From NCBI GenBank assembly GCA_015059015.1, contig SVBG01000002.1, positions 113,636 through 177,635 on the forward strand: a stretch of 64,000 nt of DNA, given 5' to 3'. The translations under genes and the position numbers were made by a program. Of the stretch, positions 35,152 to 44,128 are shown piece after piece (the first letter of the stretch is position 1; every line of letters begins with the position of its first letter). The notes under the pieces are model-generated. The model made no database searches. It saw only the letters and a list, made by a program, of their open reading frames with translations, and was not told the DNA's origin. This stretch comes from Erysipelotrichaceae bacterium. Lineage in GTDB: Bacteria; Bacillota_I; Bacilli_A; ML615J-28; CAG-313.

Positions 35152-35268
35152 ATGAAAAAAGAATTTGAAACTCCCACAATTGAAATCATCAATTTTGATG
35201 AAAACATTAATTTAGGACCAAATGACGAATGGTACGATTCAAATGTTGATATGGGTGGGTGGATTTAA
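35152..35268 (+). CDS. 38-residue peptide, RiPP-precursor-like
   Basis: A short frame with a strong site (AAGGAG, seven bases before ATG 35152). It begins 'MKKEFETPTIEIINFDENIN', which has the 'K-x-x-x-x-P-x-x-E-x-I-x-F' opening of many small Firmicutes peptides proposed as ribosomal-peptide precursors or signals, and ends in a Gly/Trp-rich acidic tail ('NEDWY'-like, finishing 'MGGWI'). It stops two bases before the ATG of the large surface protein at 35271. No maturation enzyme, protease or dedicated exporter gene is adjacent. Whether it is a signal, a modified peptide or a leader controlling the downstream gene is open. Confidence 0.6.
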   Translation: MKKEFETPTIEIINFDENINLGPNDEWYDSNVDMGGWI

Positions 35269-35270
35269 TT

Positions 35271-38200
35271 ATGAAAAAGAATTTATTTAAATTATTATTT
35301 GTAATGTTATTCTTATTAACAATTTCGTTTACAATTGTTTTAAAAAATAGCAATTTTGCAGAAGCAGACGAAATCGTAGAAACTGAAGAAGTAGTAGAAC
35401 CTTCACTTAATATATATAAAAAGAATATTTCATATTCAAGTGAAATCTATGTTATGTATGCAGTTTCATATGAAGGAATAGATGTAACAACAAATCCAGT
35501 TAAAATGTTATTCTATAACACTGTTCAAGATGAATATACAACACAAACTGCGGCATATATTGCACCGTCAAAAGGTGGAACTATTATTGATAATGAGACT
35601 TGTCAAATATTCTCATCTAATGGGCTTGCGGCTAAACAAATGACAGATGATATCTACGCAAGAGCTTATGTTGAAGTAGAAGGACAAACTATTTATTCAG
35701 AAGTAGTAAAATACAGTGTACTTGAATATTACTATGAAATTAAAGAAGCAGGTACTGCTTCAACTAATATCTTAAATTTACTTGATGCTATGATTAATTA
35801 TGGTGCTGCAGCACAAACTAACTTTAACTATAATACTGAAAAATTAGCTAACGCAACATATTATAAAGTAAGTGTAGAAAACGCAGTATTACCTGATGGC
35901 TTTACAAGTGGAAGATTTAAGGCTGAAGAACAAGTAACACTTACTGCACCTTTAAAAGAAGGTTATGTATTTACTGGATGGACTAATTCAAATGATGAGG
36001 TTGTATCAACTGAATCAACTTATACACTAACAATAACACAAGATGAAACATTAACTGCTAATTATATTGATGCTTCTGTTGTAACACTAAATCTAACAAA
36101 AGAAGTAGCTTATGACGCAACTCTTTCTACACTAGACTTACCTACAACTGTTACATTTGATTATAATAATGAAACAGTAACAGAAAATGTTACATGGGAT
36201 ACAACTTCATTTGTAGTAAATCAAATCGGTAAACAAAAGTTATATGGAACATTATCTAATGATTCATATAAAGTAAATGAACTTAGTATTGAAATAGATG
36301 TATTACCATATACATTTAGTTTAAATGAATCAGGAAATAAATACACCATTACTAAATATTATGGAAATGATTCAGAGATTACTATTCCATCTAAATTTAA
36401 CAATATAATTATTACATGTATAGGAGACTATGCCTTCGCTTATTGTAGAAATTTAGCAAGTATAACAATTCCGAGTAGTATTATAAGAATTGGAGATTCT
36501 GCCTTTTATAGTTGTAAAAGTTTGACAAACGTAGAAATCCCTAATAGTGTGACAACTATTGGGAACAAAGCGTTCTATTTTTGTGAAAGTTTAACAAGCA
36601 TAACAATCCCGAGTAGTGTAACAAGTATAGGAGCCCTTGCCTTCGATGACTGTAGTAGTTTAGAAAGCATAACAATTCCAAGTAGCGTAACAAGTATAGA
36701 AAGAAATGCCTTCTATAATTGTAGTAGTTTAACAAATGTATATTACGAAGGAACGATAGAATCTTGGTGTAATTTCTTATTTAATGATTATTATTCTAAT
36801 CCAATGTATTATGCTGATCACTTCTATTTGAAAAATGAAAAAGATAATTGGTATGAAGTAACAGAAATAGTAGTACCTGATACAATTACTGAAATAGGAG
36901 AATATCAATTCTGTAGATTTAAAAATGTAACAAGTATAACAATCCCAAATATTGTGTTAAGTATCGGGAAGTATGCCTTCTATAATTGTAGTAGTTTAAC
37001 AAATATAATAATTCCGGAAGGAGTTACAAGCATTGGTATGTTCGCTTTTAATAATTGTAATAGTTTAACAAGCATAACAATCTCAAATAGTGTCATAAGT
37101 ATTGACGCGAAAGCTTTCGAATATTGCAATAATTTATCAAATGTATATTATGAAGGAACAATAGAAGATTGGTGTAATATTTCATTTGGAAGTTCTTATT
37201 CTAATCCAATGTACTATGCAGATTATTTTTATATGAAAAACGAAAAAGGTGATTGGTATGAAGAAACAGAAATAGTAATACCTGAAACAATTACTGAAAT
37301 AGGTGATTACCAATTTTGTAGTTTTAATAATTTTACATATATTGAAATTCCTAAAAATTTAACTAATATAGGTAAAGATGCTTTCTATGATTGGACAAGT
37401 ATGGAAAATGTATATTATAACGGCACAATAGAAAATTGGTGTAACATTTTGTTTGAAGGATTATATTCAACTCCAATGTATTATGGTGCAAGTTTCTATA
37501 TGTTAACTGAAAATGATATTTATGAAGAAGTTACTGAGGTTAGTATTCCAGAATCAATAACATCTATAGGAAATTATCAATTTTTTTGCTTTGATAATTT
37601 AACAAGTGTAGAAATTCATGAAAGTGTAAAAAGTATCGGATATGGTGCATTTGGAAAATGTTCAAATTTAGAAAAAATTGTATTACCTGAAAGTGTAGAA
37701 AGTATAGGTGACTCAGCATTTCGTGAAAGTGGATTAGTTGATGTTAAAATTTATAGTAAAATAAGTTATTTAAGCAATTATATGTTTAGCGGGTGTAGTA
37801 GTTTAGTATCAGTTGAACTTCCTGAAGGATTAGTAGATTTAGGTAGTGATGCTTTCTTTAAATGTTCTAAATTAGAAACAATAAATATTCCAAGTACTGT
37901 GACTAGATTAGGAATGAGAACATTTGCTTATTGTAGTAGTTTAACAAGTATAACAATTCCAAGTGGAGTTACAGGAATATCTCAACTTCCATTTGCTGGT
38001 TGTTCTTGTGAAATATTATGGAATAACCCTACAATTCAAGGTTTTTATGACTTTGGATTTGCTGATTATAAAGGAGAAAGCTTAATAATACCAAATACAG
38101 TTAAATATATATCATCTTATGCCTTTAATACTTGCAATAATTTAGCAGATATTTATTATCAAGGAACTGAAGAAGAATGGAATAATATTGAAATAGGTAC

Positions 38201-39119
38201 AGATGGTAATGATGCATTATTTAAGGCAAATATTCATTTTGTAGAAGAAAATAAAATTGAAATATTTGAAGAAAATGGAACTAAATATTTGTATCTAGGT
38301 AAATACCCTCAAACAGTAGTATCAGATGAAAGCATTATTAGTAATTTAAATAATATATCTACAACTAATTCAGTAGGTTATATCGAATATGACGGAAATG
38401 AATATGCTAAGGTTACTGCAAATCCATATGGTTCTAATTATACATTTACAAATGGTACAAGTATTATATCTGTTAATGTATATTACTTTATAGTAGAACC
38501 TATTAAATGGAGAGTACTTGAAGGAGTGGATGGAAAATTTAAACTATTGTCTGAAATGTTATTAGATAGTATTTATTTTTATCAAACATGTGGTGCAGCA
38601 AGGAAAATTAATTCAATTTTAGTTTATCCTAATAATTATGAATATTCAAATATACGTGCATGGTTAAATGGATATGATGGAACAAGTTATAATGTAAGTG
38701 ATTATACAAATAAAGGATTTATTGATATAGCATTTACAGAAGAAGAAAGAAATTTAATTAATAGTACACTTGTTGATAATAGTTTAGCATCAACTGGTGA
38801 TTCAGCAAATCAATATATATGTAACGATACAACAGATAAAATATATTTATTAAGTTATAATGAAGCAACAAATACAAATTATGGATTTGATAATGATGAA
38901 TCAAGAAGAGCAATTGTTTCTGATTACGCAAGAAGCAAATCTTGCTTTATTTGGACAGGTAGTACTTCTTATGGTAGTGGATATTGGTGGCTTCGTTCTC
39001 CTCGTTGTGACTACTTTAATGATGCACGTTCTGTCAAATATTTGGGTAATATTAATACTACTCTTATTGATCGATCTGATTATGGTGTTCGTCCAGCTTT
39101 AGAAATAACAATTAAGTAA
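35271..39119 (+). CDS. Giant secreted BspA LRR protein with C-terminal DUF6273
   Basis: 1282 residues. ATG 35271 is two bases after the peptide gene; GGTGG within that gene can serve as ribosome site. Sec signal peptide (1-33), an 'IYKKN...YSSE' module (43-265) with an InlB-like 'VFTGWTNSN', a Big-type Ig domain (270-350), then about 640 residues of BspA LRRs. Three to four units with the insert 'YYEGTIE-WCN...YSNPMYYA' interrupt the solenoid, and the same insert occurs in the protein at 12338. The C-terminus (1000-1282) is DUF6273 ('YLGKYPQTVV', 'IKWRVLE', 'SNIRAWLNG', 'GYWWLRSP', 'DYGVRPAL'). No anchor is seen. It ends at a strong terminator. Confidence 0.85.
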   Translation: MKKNLFKLLFVMLFLLTISFTIVLKNSNFAEADEIVETEEVVEPSLNIYKKNISYSSEIYVMYAVSYEGIDVTTNPVKMLFYNTVQDEYTTQTAAYIAPSKGGTIIDNETCQIFSSNGLAAKQMTDDIYARAYVEVEGQTIYSEVVKYSVLEYYYEIKEAGTASTNILNLLDAMINYGAAAQTNFNYNTEKLANATYYKVSVENAVLPDGFTSGRFKAEEQVTLTAPLKEGYVFTGWTNSNDEVVSTESTYTLTITQDETLTANYIDASVVTLNLTKEVAYDATLSTLDLPTTVTFDYNNETVTENVTWDTTSFVVNQIGKQKLYGTLSNDSYKVNELSIEIDVLPYTFSLNESGNKYTITKYYGNDSEITIPSKFNNIIITCIGDYAFAYCRNLASITIPSSIIRIGDSAFYSCKSLTNVEIPNSVTTIGNKAFYFCESLTSITIPSSVTSIGALAFDDCSSLESITIPSSVTSIERNAFYNCSSLTNVYYEGTIESWCNFLFNDYYSNPMYYADHFYLKNEKDNWYEVTEIVVPDTITEIGEYQFCRFKNVTSITIPNIVLSIGKYAFYNCSSLTNIIIPEGVTSIGMFAFNNCNSLTSITISNSVISIDAKAFEYCNNLSNVYYEGTIEDWCNISFGSSYSNPMYYADYFYMKNEKGDWYEETEIVIPETITEIGDYQFCSFNNFTYIEIPKNLTNIGKDAFYDWTSMENVYYNGTIENWCNILFEGLYSTPMYYGASFYMLTENDIYEEVTEVSIPESITSIGNYQFFCFDNLTSVEIHESVKSIGYGAFGKCSNLEKIVLPESVESIGDSAFRESGLVDVKIYSKISYLSNYMFSGCSSLVSVELPEGLVDLGSDAFFKCSKLETINIPSTVTRLGMRTFAYCSSLTSITIPSGVTGISQLPFAGCSCEILWNNPTIQGFYDFGFADYKGESLIIPNTVKYISSYAFNTCNNLADIYYQGTEEEWNNIEIGTDGNDALFKANIHFVEENKIEIFEENGTKYLYLGKYPQTVVSDESIISNLNNISTTNSVGYIEYDGNEYAKVTANPYGSNYTFTNGTSIISVNVYYFIVEPIKWRVLEGVDGKFKLLSEMLLDSIYFYQTCGAARKINSILVYPNNYEYSNIRAWLNGYDGTSYNVSDYTNKGFIDIAFTEEERNLINSTLVDNSLASTGDSANQYICNDTTDKIYLLSYNEATNTNYGFDNDESRRAIVSDYARSKSCFIWTGSTSYGSGYWWLRSPRCDYFNDARSVKYLGNINTTLIDRSDYGVRPALEITIK

Positions 39120-39154
39120 TATAAATGTTATTTTAATTTAATAGTATATTTATT

Positions 39155-39198
39155 ACACATTGATATCATTAGTTTGATATCAATGTGTTTTCTTTTTT
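39155..39198 (+). terminator. Rho-independent terminator
   Basis: ACACATTGATATCA / TGATATCAATGTGT, perfect 14-bp stem with a T-rich tail. Confidence 0.9.
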
Positions 39199-39216
39199 AA
39201 AACTTTAGTTTTAAAG

Positions 39217-39245
39217 TTGACTTATCAAAAGTTTTATAGTATAAT
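39217..39245 (+). promoter_or_regulatory. SRP RNA promoter
   Basis: TTGACT (39217-39222), 17-base spacer, TATAAT (39240-39245). Start expected at about 39252, the first base of the RNA's terminal stem. Confidence 0.8.
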
Positions 39246-39251
39246 ATAGTA

Positions 39252-39368
39252 GGATCTTATCTTAAGTACCTTCATCCAAGGTTGCATAGCGAACCAGGTC
39301 AGATCGTGATTGAAGCAGCCTTAAACTTTTTGTAACTTGTGGGTGGGGGGACTTAAGATATAGATCTG
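39252..39368 (+). ncRNA. ffs: Signal recognition particle RNA, small bacterial type
   Basis: About 115 nt. The terminal stem pairs GATCTTATCTTAAGT (39253) with ACTTAAGATATAGATC (ends 39366) with a bulge. The conserved domain IV core is present: GGTCAG at about 39298 and GAAGCAGCC at about 39312. The six bases at the hairpin tip are GTGATT where nearly all bacterial SRP RNAs have CGGAAG, so the standard GGAA tetraloop is changed. A run of Ts follows the stem. SRP RNA binds Ffh and targets membrane proteins. No Alu domain of the B. subtilis type is present. Confidence 0.85.
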
Positions 39369-39409
39369 TTTTTTATTTCTTTTTCTTTTTAAAAAAGTAT
39401 TTTATGTAG

Positions 39410-39415
39410 TATAAT
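39410..39415 (+). promoter_or_regulatory. -10 element for the YwaF-type gene
   Basis: TATAAT about 30 bases before ATG 39445; no good -35. Confidence 0.4.
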
Positions 39416-39444
39416 ATAATATAAGTAATTTGGAGGAAATTAGT

Positions 39445-40206
39445 ATGCGAGAATTTTTCCATTATTTTTTTGGTGCAGGTGAGCAAATTGAATTTAAGTA
39501 TTTTTCTCTTGCACATATATTACCAATTTTAATAGCTGTTGTTATTATATATTTGATATATAGATATCGTGACTTTTTAAGAGAGTCTAAATGGGATGAA
39601 AAGATTAGGTTAATAATGAGTTTTGCTTTGATTATTACAGAGATGTCATATTTCTGGAGGCTTGTTGGTGTTCCTGATTTAAAACCTGATCCGACTGATC
39701 ATTTACCTATTACTGTATGTGGATGGGGTGTAATTTTTAGTGCTTATTTTGTAATTACTAAAAATCAAACATTATTTGATATAACATATTTTTGGTTATT
39801 TTCTGGAACTTTATTTGCTCTTGCAACACCTACAGTAATTTCATACTGTGGTCCAACACGTTTTAGATATTATCAATTTTGGTGTGAACATTTACTTGGA
39901 TATATAGCGTTGTTCTATATGATATTTGTTCATGGTATGAAGATTAAGTTTAAAGCTATTTTTAAATCTGTTGCATGTCTTGCGGTGCTTGCTGTAATTG
40001 CGTATATTGCAAATGTAACTTTAGGTGATGATGCAAACTATTTATTTATGGCAATGCCTGAAGATACAACTTCTGTTTTAGACTTCTTACCGAAGAATTT
40101 TATTTTACGTGTAGTTATTATGGGAGTTGTAATAATAGCATTATTTGTTGTTGCATATTTACCTTGGTATTTTATTGATAAGAAAAATAAAAAGAAAGAA
40201 GCATAA
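39445..40206 (+). CDS. YwaF/TIGR02206-type integral membrane protein
   Basis: 253 residues from ATG 39445 with GGAGGA upstream; the TTG at 39430 precedes this site. Six to seven hydrophobic helices. 'FSLAHILPI' at the start, 'LPITVCGWGVIFSAYF', 'LFDITYFWLFSGTLFALATP' and 'FRYYQFWCEHLLGYIALFYMI' match the TIGR02206 (YwaF) family, whose function is unknown. It shares an operon with dapF (one base between stop and start). Confidence 0.85.
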   Translation: MREFFHYFFGAGEQIEFKYFSLAHILPILIAVVIIYLIYRYRDFLRESKWDEKIRLIMSFALIITEMSYFWRLVGVPDLKPDPTDHLPITVCGWGVIFSAYFVITKNQTLFDITYFWLFSGTLFALATPTVISYCGPTRFRYYQFWCEHLLGYIALFYMIFVHGMKIKFKAIFKSVACLAVLAVIAYIANVTLGDDANYLFMAMPEDTTSVLDFLPKNFILRVVIMGVVIIALFVVAYLPWYFIDKKNKKKEA

Positions 40207-40207
40207 T

Positions 40208-40960
40208 ATGAAATTTGAAAAATATCACGGTCTTGGTAATGATTTTTTAATTACTGAAGATATATCTATTATTGGTAATCATGAACTGATTAAAAGTATT
40301 TGTAATCGTTATACTGGTATTGGTGCTGATGGATTAATTATTGTAAAAAAAGATCCCCTTGAAATGGTATTCTATAATCAAGATGGATCTCGTGGTGAAA
40401 TGTGTGGAAATGGAATTAGATGTTTTAGTTATTACTGTTATAATCATAAACTAATAGAGGGAAATAATTTTGATTGTCTAACACTTGATGGTATAAAACA
40501 TTTAGAAATTAAATCTATTACACCTTTTATTGTAAAAGTAAAAATGGGAAAAATGATTGATAAATTAGATAGTACATTCATAGAATTTAATGAAAAAAAA
40601 TATCTAGTATATTCACTTAACTTTGGTGTTCCTCATGCAGTTATTTATACAACTGATATTAGTGAAGAATTTGGTTCATATATATCTAACCATGAATGCT
40701 TTCCTAATAAAACGAATGTAAATTTTGTTAAAGTAAATGATTTAAAAAGTTTAAGCCTTGTTACTTATGAACGTGGTGTAGGGTTTACTAAGGCTTGTGG
40801 GACAGGTTCTTGTAGTAGTGTTATTGTAAGTAAGTTGCTTGGCTTAACTGATGATAAAGTTTATGTTCATCAAGCATTAGGAAAGTTATTAATAACTATT
40901 GAAAATGATGAAATATATATGGAAGGTGAAAGTATAAAAGTTGGTGAAATCATTTTATAA
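40208..40960 (+). CDS. dapF: Diaminopimelate epimerase
   Basis: 250 residues from ATG 40208; the upstream extension lies in the previous gene. Converts LL- to meso-diaminopimelate for lysine and peptidoglycan. The two catalytic Cys lie in 'GEMCGNGIRCF' and 'TKACGTGSCSS'; 'YHGLGNDFLI' opens the fold. Slightly shorter than most DapF (about 270-280). Presence implies a DAP-containing cell wall, unlike true mollicutes. The site upstream (AGAAAG) is weak, so translation probably depends on the preceding gene. Confidence 0.95.
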   Translation: MKFEKYHGLGNDFLITEDISIIGNHELIKSICNRYTGIGADGLIIVKKDPLEMVFYNQDGSRGEMCGNGIRCFSYYCYNHKLIEGNNFDCLTLDGIKHLEIKSITPFIVKVKMGKMIDKLDSTFIEFNEKKYLVYSLNFGVPHAVIYTTDISEEFGSYISNHECFPNKTNVNFVKVNDLKSLSLVTYERGVGFTKACGTGSCSSVIVSKLLGLTDDKVYVHQALGKLLITIENDEIYMEGESIKVGEIIL

Positions 40961-40967
40961 GGAGTAA

Positions 40968-42332
40968 ATGATGCGATTTATTATTAACTATTGGTATGTG
41001 CCAATTCTTATTTTAATATTTTTAACTGGGATTGTTTTAACAATCAAATTAAAAGGTATTCAGTTTAGGAAAATGGGACTTGCCTTTAAGTTGATGTTGA
41101 AATCTTCAAGTGATGGTACAGGAGAAGTGTCAACATTTCAAGCATTATGCATATCGCTTTCTGCAACACTTGGTACTGGTAATATTATTGGCGTATCAAC
41201 AGCACTTGCACTTGGTGGAGCGGGGAGCTTATTTTGGATGTTTATTTTTGCAGTTGTAGGTCTTGCTACAAAATATACAGAAGGTTATCTTGCGATAAAA
41301 TACCGTAAATTAAATGATGAAGGTGAAGTTATTGGTGGACCTTTTGCCTATATCGAATATGGCATGGGAAAAAAATATATTCCTCTTGCAAAAATATTTG
41401 CCTTTTTAGCGGCTTTATGTGCTGTAATGGGAATGGGAACAATGACACAAAGTAATGCAATGGTTGATGGTTTAAATATTATTTTTAAACCTAAACACTT
41501 TGTAACTATTTTTAATTATGATGTATCAATTTTAGCGCTCGTCGCTGGATTAATTATAACTGTTTTATGTGGTATAATTTTATTTGGTGGATTAAAAAGA
41601 ATATCTGTTGTATGTGAAAAGATCATTCCGTTTATGGCAATTTTATATATTTGTTTATCTTTATTAATAATAATCTTTAATATTACAAAAGTTCCTGGTG
41701 CTTTTTTAACAATCTTTGAAATGGCTTTTTCTTCAAAAAGCGTAATAGCAGGTATTACTGGTTATTCTGTTTTAAGAGCAATTACTAATGGTGCACAAAA
41801 GGGAATATTTGCAAATGAAGCTGGACTTGGTTCCACACCGATTGCTCTTGCAACAGCTAAAACAAGTTCTGCAACCGATGAAGGTTTAATATCAATGGCT
41901 GCAATGGTTATTACAATGATTGTTTGTTTAATTACTGGACTTGTTGTAATAGTTACTGATGCTTGGTTAAATCCTTTAGAAGGATTATATATAACTGACT
42001 ATGCATTTAAAGAAGGTTTATTTTTTAATGAGACTTTTAGTTCTATATTGTTAATTGTATGTTTATGTATATTTGCATTTTCATCAATTATTGGCTGGTG
42101 TGTATATGGAGAAAAATCTGTAAGTTACTTAACTAATAACAATAAACTTATTAGAAAAATATATATATTAATATATGTATTATCAGTATTCTTTGGAGCA
42201 ATCTTGAAAGTAGATTTAATATGGAATTTAGCTGATATTTTTAATGGTCTTATGGCAATACCTAATTTAATTGCATTAATATTTTTAAGTAAGTTAGTAC
42301 AAGTTGATACAATTAAAGAATTACAATTATAA
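40968..42332 (+). CDS. Amino acid carrier, alanine/Na+ symporter (AGCS) family
   Basis: About 454 residues, 10-11 membrane helices. 'FQALCISLSATLGTGNIIGV' and 'GGAGSLFWMF' near residues 57-90 and 'GAQKGIFANEAGLGSTPIALA' (about 272-292) are the AGCS (AlsT/DagA) signatures. Imports alanine or glycine with Na+, which would use the sodium gradient made by the decarboxylase at 61833. Two adjacent ATGs (40968, 40971) follow AAGGAG; the second has the more usual spacing. Confidence 0.9.
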   Translation: MMRFIINYWYVPILILIFLTGIVLTIKLKGIQFRKMGLAFKLMLKSSSDGTGEVSTFQALCISLSATLGTGNIIGVSTALALGGAGSLFWMFIFAVVGLATKYTEGYLAIKYRKLNDEGEVIGGPFAYIEYGMGKKYIPLAKIFAFLAALCAVMGMGTMTQSNAMVDGLNIIFKPKHFVTIFNYDVSILALVAGLIITVLCGIILFGGLKRISVVCEKIIPFMAILYICLSLLIIIFNITKVPGAFLTIFEMAFSSKSVIAGITGYSVLRAITNGAQKGIFANEAGLGSTPIALATAKTSSATDEGLISMAAMVITMIVCLITGLVVIVTDAWLNPLEGLYITDYAFKEGLFFNETFSSILLIVCLCIFAFSSIIGWCVYGEKSVSYLTNNNKLIRKIYILIYVLSVFFGAILKVDLIWNLADIFNGLMAIPNLIALIFLSKLVQVDTIKELQL

Positions 42333-42348
42333 CCTACAGGAGTTATCT

Positions 42349-43329
42349 ATGAAAATAGGAAATGTCGAAACAAAAAATAATTTAATATTAGCTCCTATGG
42401 CAGGAGTTACAACATCAGCATTTAGAACAATATGTCTAGAACATGGTGCAGGACTTGTATATGCTGAAATGGTAAGTGATAAAGGATTATCATATGAAAA
42501 TAATAAAACATTAGATATGATTGAAATATGGGAAAATGAACACCCTATTTCAATGCAAGTATTTGGTTCTAGTCCTGATACAATTCTTGTTGCTGCGAAA
42601 ATGATTGAAGAACGATCAAATGTTGATATTATAGATATTAATATGGGATGTCCTGTTCAAAAAATAGTACGTGCTGGAAGCGGTTCAGCTTTAATGAAAA
42701 CACCGGATAAGATATATACAATAGTTAAAACACTTACTGATAATATTAATAAACCAATTACAGTTAAAATTAGAACAGGTTGGGATCACTCTTCAATAAA
42801 TTGTGTAGAAGTTGCAAAACTAATTGAACAAGCTGGTGCAAGTGCACTTGCGATACATGGTAGAACAAGATCTGATATGTATACAGGAAGTGCTAATTTA
42901 GATCACATTAAAGCTGTTAAAGAAGCGGTATCTATACCAGTTATTGGTAATGGAGATATTAAAGATATAGCATCAGCTATTAAAATGAAAGAATATACCG
43001 GTGTAGATGCATTAATGATTGGGCGTGCTGCTTGTGGTAACCCATGGTTGTTTCAGGAGTTAAATGCATATTTTGAAAATGGAGAAATCCTTGAAAAACC
43101 AACTAAAGAAGTAATTATTAATACAATGCTAGATCATACAAAAAGATTAATTTCTTTAAAAGGAGAACATGTTGCTCTTGTTGAAATGAGAACTCATGCT
43201 GCGTGGTATTTAAAACAATTAATTGGTACAAAGTCTTATAAACCAAAAGTTGTATCAGTATCAAGTTATGATGAACTTGTAATGCTTGCCAAAGAGATTA
43301 TTAATAATCCCCTTATAACAGTTAAATAA
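42349..43329 (+). CDS. dusB: tRNA-dihydrouridine synthase
   Basis: 326 residues from ATG 42349, eight bases after CAGGAG; the frame extended to 42304 lies in the previous gene. FMN enzyme that reduces uridines in the tRNA D-loop. 'LAPMAGVTTSAFR', 'DINMGCPVQKI', catalytic Cys in 'GCP', 'KIRTGWDHSS', 'IHGRTRSDMYTG' and 'IGNGDI' are all present. The fit is to the DusB group common in Firmicutes. Confidence 0.93.
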   Translation: MKIGNVETKNNLILAPMAGVTTSAFRTICLEHGAGLVYAEMVSDKGLSYENNKTLDMIEIWENEHPISMQVFGSSPDTILVAAKMIEERSNVDIIDINMGCPVQKIVRAGSGSALMKTPDKIYTIVKTLTDNINKPITVKIRTGWDHSSINCVEVAKLIEQAGASALAIHGRTRSDMYTGSANLDHIKAVKEAVSIPVIGNGDIKDIASAIKMKEYTGVDALMIGRAACGNPWLFQELNAYFENGEILEKPTKEVIINTMLDHTKRLISLKGEHVALVEMRTHAAWYLKQLIGTKSYKPKVVSVSSYDELVMLAKEIINNPLITVK

Positions 43330-43376
43330 ATTTAAAAATTAATCATAAATTAAATATTTGAGTAATACATTTAAGT

Positions 43377-44108
43377 ATGAAAAAGTATTTAATTTTTTTA
43401 TTATTAACATTTATAATATTCTCAACATCATGTAAAAAAGACAACATAACATTTATAGAATCATCTAAAGTATCATGTTATGAAGATTTAAATAATTCTT
43501 CTAGAACACTTTATTTAAATATATATACAAGTATTAATATCTTAAACTTATCATTAAAAGAACATAATAATGTTGAAACAAGTGATATAGTTTTTAAAGC
43601 AGTTACAAAATACCTTTACAACAACAAAGAAGTAGATGCAGTATTTTATCAATTTAAAATAACATTTTATCCAAATCAAGTTTCAATTACACACCTTGAG
43701 TTCATTAATAATAATGATTCCTTTGATGTAGATATTGGCAAGTATCAACTTGTTAAAATGCCTATTAATGATACATTGATTTCTGGTGTTGTTGATATTA
43801 ATGATAACAATTTAGTAATATATATACATAACGGGTTAGACAGGACTATTTATTTATCTAGAGTAAGTTCTTATATTATTAATCATGAGTTGCTACAAAT
43901 AAAAAAACATGTAGTAAGTGAAGCGTATATTTATGAAGGAACAACAAGATTCTTTAATCATATTTCAATTAATGTTCCAACTAACCTACTTGTTGTATCT
44001 GGAATGTTAAAATTAGAATTTACTACTAATATTAAAGAATATGTTATATATGTATATTATAGTTATAATAAAGCAATTGATGCCTTAAAAGTAAAAGAAG
44101 CAACCTAA
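43377..44108 (+). CDS. Lipoprotein of unknown function
   Basis: 243 residues. Lipobox FSTS-C (Cys about 19). The rest is beta-rich, possibly two Ig-like folds (about 30-135 and 140-243), with no family signature that I recognise. There is no ribosome site in front of the ATG ('ACATTTAAGT'), unusual for this region, so initiation is weak or the transcript is nearly leaderless. It shares a terminator with hflX. Confidence 0.65.
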   Translation: MKKYLIFLLLTFIIFSTSCKKDNITFIESSKVSCYEDLNNSSRTLYLNIYTSINILNLSLKEHNNVETSDIVFKAVTKYLYNNKEVDAVFYQFKITFYPNQVSITHLEFINNNDSFDVDIGKYQLVKMPINDTLISGVVDINDNNLVIYIHNGLDRTIYLSRVSSYIINHELLQIKKHVVSEAYIYEGTTRFFNHISINVPTNLLVVSGMLKLEFTTNIKEYVIYVYYSYNKAIDALKVKEAT

Positions 44109-44128
44109 GAAAAGTTGCTTCTATTTTT
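44095..44128. terminator. Bidirectional terminator
   Basis: AGAAGCAAC / GTTGCTTCT stem with T-rich tail, overlapping the ends of the convergent lipoprotein and hflX genes. Confidence 0.8.

Noticed and set aside
36400-38150. Regularly spaced DNA repeats that could look like a CRISPR array
   Set aside because: They are coding repeats of about 69 bp from the BspA LRRs, in frame, diverged, and without non-repetitive spacers of constant size.
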